A DNA stretch of 64,000 nt from Colocasia esculenta (lineage: Eukaryota > Streptophyta > Magnoliopsida > Alismatales > Araceae): the NCBI GenBank assembly GCA_014218235.1, contig CM024763.1, positions 89,485,909 to 89,549,908 on the forward strand, given 5' to 3'. This document shows, piece by piece, positions 9,544 to 21,646 of the stretch. How positions within the stretch are numbered: position 1 is the stretch's first letter; each line of letters starts with the position of its first letter. Made by a program: the position numbers and the translations under genes. The notes beneath the pieces are model-generated. The model worked only from the letters and a program-made list of their open reading frames with translations. It did not search any database and was not told where the DNA came from.

Positions 9544-10414
9544 ACCGTCCTCATCACGAGCAATGCTGCCTTGCCCACTAACTCTAAAAGTCTAGGGTCG
9601 GCTTTTTGTTGCTCGATCACCTCATCCAAAACTGAGGACCTAAGGGATAACTGAGCTACAAAAGCCTGGCATAGCGATGGCTCTAACTCAGTCAACGCGT
9701 ATGCCGCATCCTCCAACATCTTCCAATCCTGCTGGAGAAATGGCCTCTTCCTACTCAGAGCATCCGCTACGACATTCGCCTTCCCAGGGTGATACTGAAG
9801 GTCGAAGTCATAGTTCTTCAAGAACTCAATCCATCTTCTCTGCCTCAGTTTAATTTCTTTTGGGAGAAAAGATACTTCAAGCTCTTGTGGTCGGTAAACA
9901 CCTCGAATCTGACACCATAAAGATAGTGCCTCCAGATCTTTAGTGCATGAACCACTGCCGCGAGCTCCAAGTCATGAGTCGGATAGTTCTTCTCATGCTC
10001 CTTCAACTGACGAGAAGCATAAGCTACTACCCTTTCCTGCTGTATTAGCACACAGCCTAAACCAATCCGAGACGCATCCGTGTAGATAGCAAAACCCTCT
10101 ACACCGCTCGGTAAGACTAACATCGGGCCTGTCGTGAGCTAAGTCATCAATAATTGAAAACTACTCTCACACTTCTCGGACCAAAAAAACTTCACTCCCT
10201 TTCTGGTGAGCTGAGTCAAAGGGGCGGCGATGGATGAAAATCCCTCAATAAATCGCCGATAGTAACCAGCTAAACCAATAAAACTACGAATCTCCGAAGG
10301 GGTCTTGGGTACCTCCCAATCCATAACTGCCTGGACCTTTGCTGGATCCACTACAAACCAGCACCGGAGATAACATGCCCGAGGAAATGAACCTCGCGCA
10401 ACCAAAAATCGCAC
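9540..10414 (-). pseudogene. pol: Element B RT end and RNase H, broken
   Basis: Three overlapping frame segments carry the RT connection region (VDPAKVQAVMDWE, GYYRRFIEGFSS), RNase H (AIYTDASRIGLG, HDLELAAVVHALK) and its end (ADALSRKRP). Breaks relative to copy A: a 1-nt loss near 10355, an in-frame TAG near 10140 (LLMT* where A has KTK), a 1-nt loss near 9855, and a 1-nt loss near 9565. Confidence 0.9.
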
Positions 10415-11475
10415 TTGCTGAACTTAGCATACAGCTTGTGCTCACGAAGAACCTCTAACACTACCCTCAAATGCTGACGGTGTGTGGCCTCGTCCGGAGA
10501 GTAGACCAACACATCATCAATAAACACCACAATAAAGCTATCTAAATAAGGCCTAAACACCCTGTTCCTGAGATCCATGAACGCTGCAGGGGCATTGGTC
10601 AATCCGAAAGGAAGGACCAAAAACTCATAATGTCCATAACGGGTTCTAAACGCCGTCTTGGACACATCCTCACTCCAAATCCTCAACTGATGATAACCAG
10701 ATCGCAAATCAATCTTAGACAAGACTGATGCATCTCGCAACTGGTCAAATAAATCATCAATACGAGGTAAGGGATACCTGTTCTTCACAGTCACTTGGTT
10801 CAGCTTCCTGTAGTCAATGCACAACCTAAGTGACCCATCTTTCTTCTTGACGAATAATACAGGTGCGGCCCAAGGGGAAACACTTGGGCGAATAAATCCC
10901 TTATCAAGCAACTCTTGCAATTGCCTCCTCAACTCGGCTAACTCCGCAGGTGCCATCCGATATGGAGCCTTCGAGATAGGAGAGGTGCCCGGAAGCAACT
11001 CTATAGTAAACTCTATCTCTCTATCCGGTGGCAATCCAGACAAGTCATCAGGAAAGACATCTGGAAAATCCTGCACTACCTCAATCTCCGCAAGAGTAGG
11101 TGACTCATCAGCCTCTGGTACTAACACCACGCTGGCAAGAAAAGCATCACAACCCTTGTTTACCATGCGCATCGCCTTCATGGCAAAGATGACTAACTTT
11201 CCCGCCAAGTTCCTTGGCAAGGGATGAGAGAACTCGTCCTTAGCAGGAATGCGGAAAACAATCCTCTTCCGACGACAATCCACTAACACATAGTGATCCT
11301 CTAGCCAATCCAGACCAAGAATAGCATCATAGTCCTTCATCTTTAGCAAGAAGAAACACCCATCTAGAATTCTATCCTCAATGCACACAGGTAGCGACGG
11401 AATGCACTTCCTAGTCGATACCGTACCCGCAGGGTGTGCACAGACAAAGGGACCTCTAAATCCTCAGACTCTACA
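10351..11475 (-). pseudogene. pol: Element B protease end and reverse transcriptase
   Basis: A 345-residue open frame from about 11388, with the protease end (AILGLDWLEDHYV), the linker PDVFPDDLSGLPP, and a complete RT core: LCIDYRKLNQVTVKN, DLRSGYHQLRI, LPFGLTNAPAAF and FIDDVLVYS. It is the best-preserved RT in the window. Upstream, near 11440, a 1-nt loss breaks the frame in VHTPAG. At 11475 the sequence meets element C; the protease continues at 20016. Confidence 0.92.
11471..11475. repeat. Target site duplication of element C, left copy
   Basis: CTACA, identical to 20011-20015. The two copies flank element C inside the protease region of B. Confidence 0.92.
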
Positions 11476-14400
11476 TGTAGTACCCCGAAAAATCTATTAA
11501 CTAAAAATTATAGATAAATAGAAATTTTATCTATTTATAAATTCAATTAATTAAAACGATACACATCATTATTGCATGCGTATAAACCCCTATAAAAATT
11601 TTGTAAAAATAGTAGTTATACTTTAAATAATGTTCTCTAATGACCCATCTTAAAATTTGGGCATAGAAAAATCGTTTGGACTTAGTTTAAGAATTTATGC
11701 GACTTATTAGCATAATTAAGGAATAAGTCGAAGAACCCATTATTTTCTGACCCAAAGTGGATTATAAATAAAAATAAACATGTGGGTAGACTTTAAATAA
11801 TATGGGATGATAGCCCATTATGATATTTGGACCAATGGACAATCTTGGCCCATAAATAAATTCTTTAATGAAAAGGATAAATAAAAAACCCATTAAGTAA
11901 AGTAAGTACATGGGTTGTACAATTAAGCTCACATGAGTTATTGGGCCAAGAGTAATTGCCCAAATGATGAATATTAGAAATATTGGCATGAATAATATTT
12001 ATTCAATTTAAAAATATAAAATTACTTGAATAAGTGTGATAAATAGATTTACATAAGGATAAATGGTGAATAATTGGAAACTAAATCAATACCCATTAAG
12101 TTAAATTAGTAATGGGTTTGGTTAATGGACCTAACATGAATTGTTGGGCCCAAATGAGAAGAGCCCATCATGAGATGGGAAGTAATTAGTCTAAATTCGT
12201 ACCTAAAAATAGTAATAAATAGAAAAGGGTTAAGATAATGATTATTTTAACTCTTACTTATCTTAAAAAGAGTCTCATCCCATCCTAACACATTAGCCAT
12301 GAAATTAGATCTCTCCCTAAGCCAATTAGTGGATTAATGCTTGAATATGGGAGATAAATGTGTAAATTCGGAGTTAATATTTAAATAAATTAAAAAGGGG
12401 TAAGATAATGACTAAACTAGCTTATAAATGTCTCTATAAGAGTCCTAGACCTATCCTAAATCATTACCCATGAAATTAGACCTCTCATCTATCCTATTAG
12501 GTGGGATAATGCAAGAAATAAGGGGATAAATAAAGAAATTAAAGAGTTGGAAGAAGTAGGAAGAGTTTTAGAGAGGATGGACTCTTGTAGCAACCATATA
12601 CACCCTAATCCAACCCTATCAACCCTCATTTTCGTGCTTAGACTTTGGGAGATGAAGGGAGAGGCTGGAGAACGAAGGAGCAAGGTGGAAGGAGCTTGGA
12701 GCAAAGGATTTCACCCCGTCTTCGTCCAAAAACCCTAGCTTTTTATTCTTTCAACGAAAGGTAGGCAATCTCTCAAGCTAAAATCGTGAAATAATTACCC
12801 TAGGTAGACTTCATGTACCTCTTCAAAATCCCTATAGTTTCGTTGTATTCCGCTCATCCATTTGGGCGAATTTAATTCGTGAAGTCTTTCTGTTACCCTA
12901 AACTGAAATCTCATGTTTTCTCTAATTCTCCACATGTACTTTCTTTCATGCCATGATAAAATTCTCGTGCATACTGAATCTTATTATCTTTCAAACGCCC
13001 CTAGTCTTGCTCGATTTCGATCTCCCATGAGGGAGAATTAAATCTTTGAATCCCTACCTATTGCTTGTACCTGACTCTTCAAGTTTACCTTTAAACGTCG
13101 TGCATACTTGATATCCTGCTATGAGAAAATTATCTAAAATACTACTTCGTGTTAGCTTTTGAACGCCCATAGGTTCGTAATTTTGCATCATGTATTTATC
13201 TCTAATTAATTCGTGGAACACTGACTGCACTTGTTTAGGTCACCGAAAAATAACCCAATCAATGCATGTCTAAATCTTATCTATTTTCAAATTAATCGTG
13301 CATGTTGATAGATATACATGTCTACTTTCGTTTAAAACTAGTTTCATATTTTTTGGATCACCGTGCTATTTTATATGGAATTTAGAACATCCCTGTATCA
13401 CAGAGGACTCGCTCTGGGAAAAAGGGAAAAAAGGCAATCTCACCTGTTATCGCGACGGCGCGATCCGCCGCGATATCAGTGAGGTCGCGCCGGCCATTAA
13501 CGTCGCGTCAAGAACGCGTCGGCATAAGCCGCCGCGATTCACTCCGGACCGGACCAGACCAGCCAGGCCCTGTGTCGCGTCCGACCGCCCTGTCGCGACT
13601 TGAATCGCGACGGGTGAGTCCGCCGCGTTTTCATGAATCCGACCAAAATGTAAAATTGTGCATATGCCCTATTGTTTAAGCTATATACCCCTTAATTGGC
13701 CATGATTAACCCATGTTATAGTTAATTCGACTTGGTAAATTAATAAATGACATTAATGATATAAATTTAATTATTTAAAATGACATTGCACGACTTGTCA
13801 TATCCTCAAGATTTCTTTACACTTACACACACAACATTATTAAATATCATTTGACCTTGATAAGTTATGCAATAATGTATTCGGTAAAATAGTGAAATAA
13901 ATGACTAAATTACCCTATTATATTAAATACAATTGTCTTCGTTTTTACTCGCGCATTTTAAATACCGTTATCATTTTCCCTCGGCCTTCGAGCTCTCGAG
14001 GCATGACGGACCGGTTTTCTACACACTTTTCTCTTCACTTGGACACCTCTCCACGGGGAATACTCTCAACTGGACTAGGGACTCCTTGTCAAGGCCTCCG
14101 TAAGTCTTCTTGGCTTTGGCGCACGTCCATTGCCGACGAGCTGGTTGTACCTTTAAATCCCGTTACACTCTTAGGGATCAGTACGATCCAAACGGCCTTA
14201 GTGAGATCTCTCTTATCTTGTGATCACGCCGGACCACCTGGCCAGTGTTCTTAGCACGGCTAGTGGGCGGTGGTGACTTCTTCTACCAGACTGCCGGTAC
14301 CCGACCTGGTGCTGTGCAACAGTTACTATCATGGTTTGTCGTTGTTTTACGATTATACCCCTATCTCATCTACTATCCTTGTACTCTCATCTATTCACGT

Positions 14401-15575
14401 TCACTCTACTATCTCGTCTATTCATCTAGTACTCTCTTGAGACTCTTGAGCTATTGCGGCTCCCATTGCTTGTACTATACATGACTGTCTAGTGCCATAA
14501 TATGGGTCCGGTGACCCTACTGACTTGAATGCATAGTGTGTAGGGCACGGAGAGTGTCCGAGGGGCTCCAATCTAGTCCTGGGGGCAGAGAGCCACCCGA
14601 AAATACCTGCAGGGGCTATTGACGGTGTTCTGCATTGCACTGGTTCTGACCATCTCGACATTGGCTAGACATTTAATTGTTTTACTATTAGTCTGAGGAG
14701 TTCAGACATATTGTACCAGTTCTGTGCTATTAGTGTGCTAGCACTGACTGTTATAACATTAGTCTGAGGAGTTCAGACGTAATGTACTATCGTTAAACGG
14801 CTACTGTCCCAAAGTGACTATTGCCGTACTCGACTAGTGCACCGTGGTGCAACCATACACGTTATCTCATTACATGTTATCTCTTTACACGCTATCTCGT
14901 TACACGCTATCTTGATATACAAGCTATCTCGTTACACGCCACCTTGATACAAGCTATCCTATTACATGTCATTTTGATACACGCTATCTTGTTATACACT
15001 ATCTTGTTACACGCTATCTCGTTATGTTGTCATCCTAATTTTGCAATACTCTTGCGAAATGTAATATCGTTCACTTGTTATCTTGTACTATTACTCTCTT
15101 GACTATACTTGATCGTTCTCTCTAGTTAACCTGCGTTACAAGACATTAATCACTTAAAGCATGCTTGTTTACACGAGATATTAAGTCCTACTGAGCGTTA
15201 TCGCTCACCCTTCGTTATTGGTTATTGTGTTTTCAGGGAAGTCAAGTGACGACCTTACATACAACAACGGGATTGGACTGGAGTGATGAGCGTCCTGAAG
15301 TCATAGCGATGGAATGTCCTTAGTACCTTAGAGTCTAGTTAGATATTTGCTTTAGATTTCTTATCCAATGTAATAATGTCATTGAGCCCTATGTTTTGGC
15401 TCTGAATTAGTGGTTGTAATAGATTAGATGAATTATCAATAAAATGATGAGTTTTATTGCAATTATTGTTCATTAGTTGCTCTGATATTTACGAATGTAT
15501 GTGTAATTTTCATTACCATACTCGTTGTTCATGCCTCCTCGATTTATTCCGCTGTTAAATTGGCGTGGCATGATA
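11476..15575 (+). repeat. Element C 5' LTR (4100 bp)
   Basis: Starts with AT-rich sequence. TATA-like TTATAAATG lies near 12422 and a possible splice donor CGAAAG|GTAGGC at 12760. It holds a CG-dense segment 13446-13630 with repeated CGCGAC, two GTCTGA/TCAGAC hairpins near 14692 and 14763, and a degenerate CGCTATCTCGTTACA minisatellite at 14853-15030. Short open frames here have no recognisable domain. Confidence 0.93.
14853..15030 (+). repeat. Minisatellite in element C 5' LTR
   Basis: About a dozen degenerate 15-16-bp units like ACACGCTATCTCGTT. The corresponding 3' LTR array at 19273-19445 has unit changes and small indels, so the array varies between copies. Confidence 0.75.
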
Positions 15576-15897
15576 GTTGGTATCAGAGCCTAGGATGTCC
15601 TTATCAGGATATTTAAGTCTAGGATGTTCTAGGTGAACTGCCGTGACATGTGTCTAAGTCAACTACCATACCTATGTGAGAATTGGGTAGAACCATGGTT
15701 AAGATCTGAATACATTATAAATATATATGTATCAACTTGGTAATACTTTAGCACCCAAAGTCTAAAAAGAAATAAAGTTAATGCTATTGCTCGCAGGAGA
15801 TTAATGGAGATGATGGAATGAAATATTCAGAATAGAATTGGTAGTCGTATAATATCATATGAATTTGGGGACCAAATTCTATTTAAGTGGGGGAGGA
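15576..15897 (+). other. Element C internal region (322 bp)
   Basis: Holds a primer site TGGTATCAGAGC (15578-15589), an intron-like acceptor ATTGCTCGCAG at 15786-15796, a five-codon frame (MEMME, 15804-15821) where gag would start, and the tract TAAGTGGGGGAGGA before the 3' LTR. The remainder shows no coding capacity. It looks like the two ends of an ancestral interior joined by deletion, keeping only cis-acting signals. Confidence 0.8.
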
Positions 15898-18800
15898 TGT
15901 AGTACCCCGAAAAATCCATTAATTAAAAATTATAGATAAATAGAAATTTTATATTTATAAATTCAATTAATTAAAACGATACACATCATTATTGCATGCG
16001 TACAAACCCCTATAAAAATTTTGTAAAAATAGTAGTTATACTTTAAATAATGTTCTCTAATGACCCATCATGAAATTTGGGCATAGAAAAATCGTTTGAA
16101 CTTAGTTTAAGAATTTATGCGACTTATTAGCATAATTAAGGAATAAGTCGAAGAACCCATTATTTTCTGACCCAAAGTGGATTATAAATAAAAATAAACA
16201 TGTGGGTAGACTTTAAATAATATGGGATGATAGCCCATTATGATATTTGGACCAATGGACAATCTTGGCCCATAAATAAATTCTTTAATGAAAAGGATAA
16301 ATAAAAAACCCATTAAGTAAAGTAAGTACATGTGTTGTACAATTAAGCTCACATGAGTTATTGGGCCAAGAGTAATTGCCCAAATGATGAATATTAGAAA
16401 TATTGGCATGAATAATATTTATTCAATTTAAAAATATAAAATTACTTGAATAAGTGTGATAAATAGATTTACATAAGGATAAATGGTGAATAATTGGAAA
16501 CTAAATCAATACCCATTAAGTTAAATTAGTTATGGGTTTGGTTAATGGACCTAACATGAATTGTTGGGCCCAAATGAGAAGAGCCCATCATGAGATGGGA
16601 AGTAATTAGTCTAAATTCGTACCTAAAAATAGTAATAAATAGAAAAGGGTTAAGATAATGATTATTTTAACTCTTACTTATCTTAAAAAGAGTCATCATC
16701 CCATCCTAACACATTAGCCATTAAATTAGATCTCTTCCTAAGCCAATTAGTGGATTAATGCTTGAATATGGGAGATAAATGTGTAAATTCGGAGTTAATA
16801 TTTAAATAAATTAAAAAGGGGTAAGATAATGACTAAACTAGCTTATAAATGTCTCTATAAGAGTCCTAGACCTATCCTAAATCATTACCCATGAAATTAG
16901 ACCTCTCATCTATCCTATTAGGTGGGATAATGCAAGAAATAAGGGGATAAATAAAGAAATTAAAGAGTTGGAAGAAGTAGGAAGAGTTTTAGAGAGGATG
17001 GACTCTTGTAGCAACCATATACACCCTAATCCAACCCTATCAACCCTCATTTTCGTGCTTAGACTTTGGGAGATGAAGGGAGAGGCTGGAGAACGAAGGA
17101 GCAAGGTGGAAGGAGCTTGGAGCAAAGGATTTCACCCCGTCTTCGTCCAAAAACCCTAGCTTTTCATTCTTGTAACGAAAGGTAGGCAATCTCTCAAGCT
17201 AAAATCGTGAAATAATTACCCTAGGTAGACTTCATGTACCTCTTCAAAAGCCCTATGGTTTCGTTGTATTCTGCTCATCCATTTGGGCGAATTTAATTCG
17301 TGAATTCTTTCTGTTACCCTGAACTAAAATCTCATGTTTTCTCTAATTCTCCACATGTACTTTCTCTCATGCCATGATAAAATTCTCGTGTATATTGAAT
17401 CTTATTATCTTTCAAACGCCCCTGGTCTTGCTCGATTTCAATCTCCCATGAGGGAGAATTAAATCTTTGAATCCCTATATGTTGCTTGTACCTGACTCTT
17501 CAAGTTTACCTTTAAACGTCGTGCATACTTGATATCCTGCTATGAGAAAATTATCTAAAATACTAATTCGTGTTAGCTTTTGAATGCTCCTAGTTTTGTA
17601 ATTTTGCATCGTGTATTTATCTCTAATTAATTCGTGGAACACTGACTACACCTGTTTAGGTCACCGAAAAGTAACCCAATCAGTGCATGTCTAAATCTTA
17701 TCTATTTTAAAATTAATCGTGCATGTTGATAGATATACATGTCTACTTTCGTTTAAAACTGGTTTTGTACTTTTTGGATCACCGTGCTATTTTATATGGA
17801 ATTTAGAACGTCCCTGTATCACAGAGGACTCGCCCTGGGAAAAAGGGAAAAAAGGCAATCTCACCTGTTATCGCGACGGCGCGATCCGCCGCCATATCAG
17901 TGAGGTCGCGCCGGCCATTAACGTCGCGTCAAGAACGCATCGGCATAAGCCGCCGCGATTCACTCCGGACCGGACCAGACCGGCCAGGCCCTGTGTCGCG
18001 TCCGACCGTCCTGCGCGACTTGAATCGCGACGGGTGAGTCCGCCGCGTTTTCATGAATCCAACCAAAATGCAAAATTGTGCATATGCCCTATTGTTTAAG
18101 CTATATACCCCTTAATTGGCCATGATTAACCCATGTTATAGTTAATTCGACTTGGTAAATTAATAAATGACATTAATGATATAAATTTAATTATTTAAAA
18201 TGACATTGCACGACTTGTCATATCCTCAAGATTTCTTTACACTTACACACACAACATTATTAAATATCATTTGACCTTGATAAGTTATGCAATAATGTAT
18301 TCGGTAAAACAGTGAAATAAATGACTAAATTACCCTATTAAATTAAATACAATTGTCTTCATTTTTACTCGCGCATTTTAAATACCGTTATCGTTTTCCC
18401 TCGGCCTTCGAGCACTCGAGGCACGACGAACCCGTTTTCTACACACTTTTCTCTTGACTTGGACCACCTCTCCACTGGGAATACTCTCGAATGGACTAGG
18501 GACTCCTTGTCAAGGCCTCCGTAAGTCTTCTTGGCTTTGGCGCACGTCTATTGCCGACGAGCTGGTTGTACCTTTAAATCCCGTTACACTCTTAGGGATC
18601 AGTACGATCCAAACGGCCTTAGTGAGATCTCTCTTATCTTGTGATCACGCCGGACCACCTGGCCAGTGTTCTTAGCACGGCTAGTGGGCGGTGGTGACTT
18701 CTTCTACCAGACTGCCGGTACCCGACCTGGTGTTGTGCAACAGTTACTATCATGGTTTGTCGTTGTTTTACGATTATACCGCTATCTCATCTACTATCCT

Positions 18801-20010
18801 TGTACTCTCATCTATTCACGTTCACTCTACTATCTCGTCTATTCATCTAGTACTCTCTTGAGACTCTTGAGCTATTGCGGCTCCCATTGCTTGTACTATA
18901 CATGACTGTCTAGCGCCATAATATGGGTCCGGTGACCCTACTGACTTGAATGCATAGTGTGCAGGGCACGGAGAGTGTCCGAGGGGCTCCAATCTAGTCC
19001 TGGGGGCAGAGAGCCACCCGAAAATACCTGCAGGGGCTATTGACGGTGTTCTGCATTGCACTGGTTCTGACCATCTCGACATTGGCTAGACATTTAATTG
19101 TTTTACTATTAGTCTGAGGAGTTCAGACATATTGTACCAGTTCTGTGCTATTAGTGTGCTAGCACTGACTGTTGTAACATTAGTCTCAGGAGTTCAGACG
19201 TAATGTACTATCGTTAAATGGCTACTGTCCCAAAGTGACTATTGCCGTACTCGACTAGTGCACCGTGGTGCAACCATACACGTTATCTCATTACATGTTA
19301 TCTCTTACACGCTATCTCCTTACATGTAATCTCGTTACACTCTATCTTGATATACAAGCTATCTCGTAACACGCCACCTTGATACAAGCTATCCTATTAC
19401 ATGTCATTTTGATACACGCTATCTTGTTATACACTATCTTGTTACACGCTATCTCATTATGTTGTCATCCTAATTTTGCAATACTCTTGCGAAATGTAAT
19501 ATCGTTCACTTGTTATCTTGTACTATTACTCTCTTGACTATACTTGATCGTTCTCTCTAGTTAACCTGCGTTACAAGACATTAATCACTTAAAGCATGCT
19601 TGTTTACACGAGATATTAAGTCCTACTGAGCGTTATCGCTCACCCTTCGTTATTGGTTATTATGTTTTTAGGTAAGTCAAGTGACGACCTTACATACAAC
19701 AACGGGATTGGACTGGAGTGATGAGCGTCCTGAAGTCATAGCGATGGAATGTCCTTAGTACCTTAGAGTCTAGTTAGATATTTGCTTTAGATTTCTTATC
19801 CAATGTAATAATGTCATTGAGCCCTATGTTTTGGCTCTGAATTAGTGGTTGTAATAGATTAGATGAATTATCAATAAAATGATGAGTTTTATTATAATTA
19901 TTGTTCATTAGTTGCTATGATATTTGCGAATGTATGCACAATTTTCATTACCATACTCGTTGTTCATGCCTCCCCGATTTATTCCGCTGCTAAATTGGCG
20001 GGGCATGATA
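15898..20010 (+). repeat. Element C 3' LTR (4113 bp)
   Basis: A close copy of 11476-15575. Differences include a 4-nt loss near 15953, changes in the minisatellite at 19273-19445 and a G-to-C change that breaks one GTCTGA hairpin near 19186. Ends GGCATGATA before the right target duplication. Confidence 0.93.
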
Positions 20011-20015
20011 CTACA
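20011..20015. repeat. Target site duplication of element C, right copy
   Basis: CTACA, identical to 11471-11475. Confidence 0.92.
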
Positions 20016-20895
20016 CCTGACTCTAGGGCTAACTGCCTAGCGAACTGCTCAAAAATGAACGAGTGAGTAGCACCCGTATCAAACAAAACCCGAGCGTGCA
20101 CACCTAAAAGCAAAACCGTACCTTCGGTGACATGCTCCGCCTGCTCGGCGTCCTCGCGAGCTAAAGCAAACACTCGAGCTGGGGCTCGAGGCCTTCCTGG
20201 TCTTCCTGTAGCTGGTGCTGCTGCCGCTACTGCTGCTAGGGCTAGCGCTCCGCGCTGGACTCCCTGCTGATGACTTGGGCAATCCTTGATCTTGTGGTCG
20301 TTGATTCCGCACTTCAAGCACTTTCCTGTAATCATCCAACATTCGGTACCACCATGTGTCCTCCCACAGTGGGGACACTCTTTCTTCACACCAGGGGAAC
20401 GTACAGAAGGTACCTGAGTACTTCCGACTGCTACTGATCGCTGCTGTGTCGGGTACACCGCTTTCTTCTTGTCCTGCCGCTGGAACGTGGCTGCAGGTCT
20501 CTTTTGCGAAGCCTTCTTCTCTTCAAAGTATTGCTCCATCTCACCCTCTACCTACAAGAAGCGCTGAGGGCCTCATCCAAAGTGCGGTGGTCAAACGCCA
20601 CGAGCCTCATCCTCAATGATGGCTTCAGGCCCATCACGAATTTCTTTGTCTTCCTGCGCTCGTCTGCCACGATATGAGGTGCATATTTAGCGAGTTCAAA
20701 AAATCTTGCCTCATATTCTAGCACGATCATGGAGCCTTGAGCCAAAGAGAGGAACTCCTGCTCCATCCGATCTTGAACATGCTCGGGGACGAACTTGGCC
20801 CGAAAGAGCCTCACGAACTCGTCCCAAGCAACATCAATCACACCATCCTCAAACCGGGTACGCAACAATGAAGCCCACCATACATCAGCTCTTTC

Positions 20896-20972
20896 CTGCA
20901 GTACACCGTTCATAAGCACCATCTATCAAATCTAACTTAACAGAACATACAAGCATATAAACTAAAGCATAC
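20896..20972 (-). other. Element B gag intron 2 (77 nt)
   Basis: Begins CAACAG|GTATGC and ends ACTGCAG|GAAAG on the - strand, the same position as intron 2 of A and E, with a largely different interior. Confidence 0.82.
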
Positions 20973-21167
20973 CTGTTGCATGTGGGTGGCTAAAGTGACC
21001 TTATCCTCATCTGCACACCTGATGGCTCGGAAGATCTTTTCTATCTCCCTCATCCAGCTTTCAGCCAACAATGGGTCGCTCTCCCCCTTAAAAGAGGGTG
21101 GCAGCATCCTCTTCAATCTTTCCATGGTGGAAGGTCCACCATGGTGATGAACTGGTACTTGAGCCTG

Positions 21168-21252
21168 CTACAGTACACAGCAAGCAATTCACAATCAACA
21201 CAATATCGCATAAGCAAATAAAATAGACTATTAATCATTTTATTAGTCTAAC
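21168..21252 (-). other. Element B gag intron 1 (85 nt)
   Basis: Begins CTCAG|GTTAGAC and ends ACTGTAG|CAGG on the - strand, the same place as in A and E. Confidence 0.78.
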
Positions 21253-21629
21253 CTGAGCCTCCAACTGTGCCTGGAGTGCTGCCTGAGTATGAGCCTACGT
21301 CTGCATGGCTTGCACCAGACCTTGCATGAATACTCCATAATCCACAGGCGGCGGTGGGGGAAGTACAGGACCTTGCGGTGCCGGGGCCTGCTGCTCCGCC
21401 CGCTCTTCACGTCTCGGCTCGTCCTCACGGGCCGGCGCTCCGCCACGCCTACCTCTCGAAGCCATGGCTGTAATAAATTTCAGCCACCATTAGCTAGGTT
21501 ACTAAGTTTTCTAACCATTTTCTTATCTCATTTCCACTTCTTATTAGTGTTTTCTACACATGTGGACATACTTAGCATGCAATGGGGATGAAGACATGTA
21601 TATATATTCATGTGTAATCTCAACCGGTT

Positions 21630-21641
21630 GCTCTGATACCA
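21630..21641 (-). other. Element B primer-binding site
   Basis: TGGTATCAGAGC on the - strand, 5 nt from the LTR edge at 21647; tRNA-iMet type. Confidence 0.92.
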
Positions 21642-21646
21642 ATCTC

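Larger units (their letters stand above)
11476..20010 (+). mobile_element. Element C: non-autonomous LTR element with 4.1-kb LTRs and 322-bp interior
   Basis: Two long direct repeats (11476-15575, 4100 bp; 15898-20010, 4113 bp) enclose 322 bp containing a tRNA-iMet primer site and a polypurine tract but no gag or pol. A perfect 5-bp duplication (CTACA) flanks it. LTRs begin TG and end TA (TGTAGTACC to GCATGATA), a known non-canonical pair. By eye the LTRs differ at about 1-2.5 % in the stretches compared, with a few short indels. Proportions are unlike typical LARD (long internal) or TRIM (short LTR) elements. It must borrow all proteins from another element. Confidence 0.93.
20016..21465 (-). 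pseudogene. gag: Element B gag and start of protease, with two introns
   Basis: Start ATG at 21465-21463, preceded by acceptor ATTACAG|CC. Exon 1 is 21465-21253, intron 1 21252-21168, exon 2 21167-20973, intron 2 20972-20896, exon 3 from 20895. Exon 2 is intact where A is not (PPSFKGESDPLLAESW). Exon 3 has ERADVWW, WDEFVRLFRAKF, zinc knuckles CPHCGRTHGGTEC and CLKCGINDHKIKDC, and protease VLFDTGATHSF. Faults: an amber codon in exon 1 (QTQAH reads QT*AH), and near 20545 an amber plus a 1-nt loss. Element C interrupts the protease at 20015. Confidence 0.87.

Noticed and set aside
10817..11227. 136-codon + strand frame
   Set aside because: Antisense shadow of element B reverse transcriptase.
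13298..13603. Frame shared by both C LTRs (repeated at 17719-18099)
   Set aside because: Conserved only because the LTRs are recent duplicates; length and end differ between copies and it runs through the CG-rich repeat.
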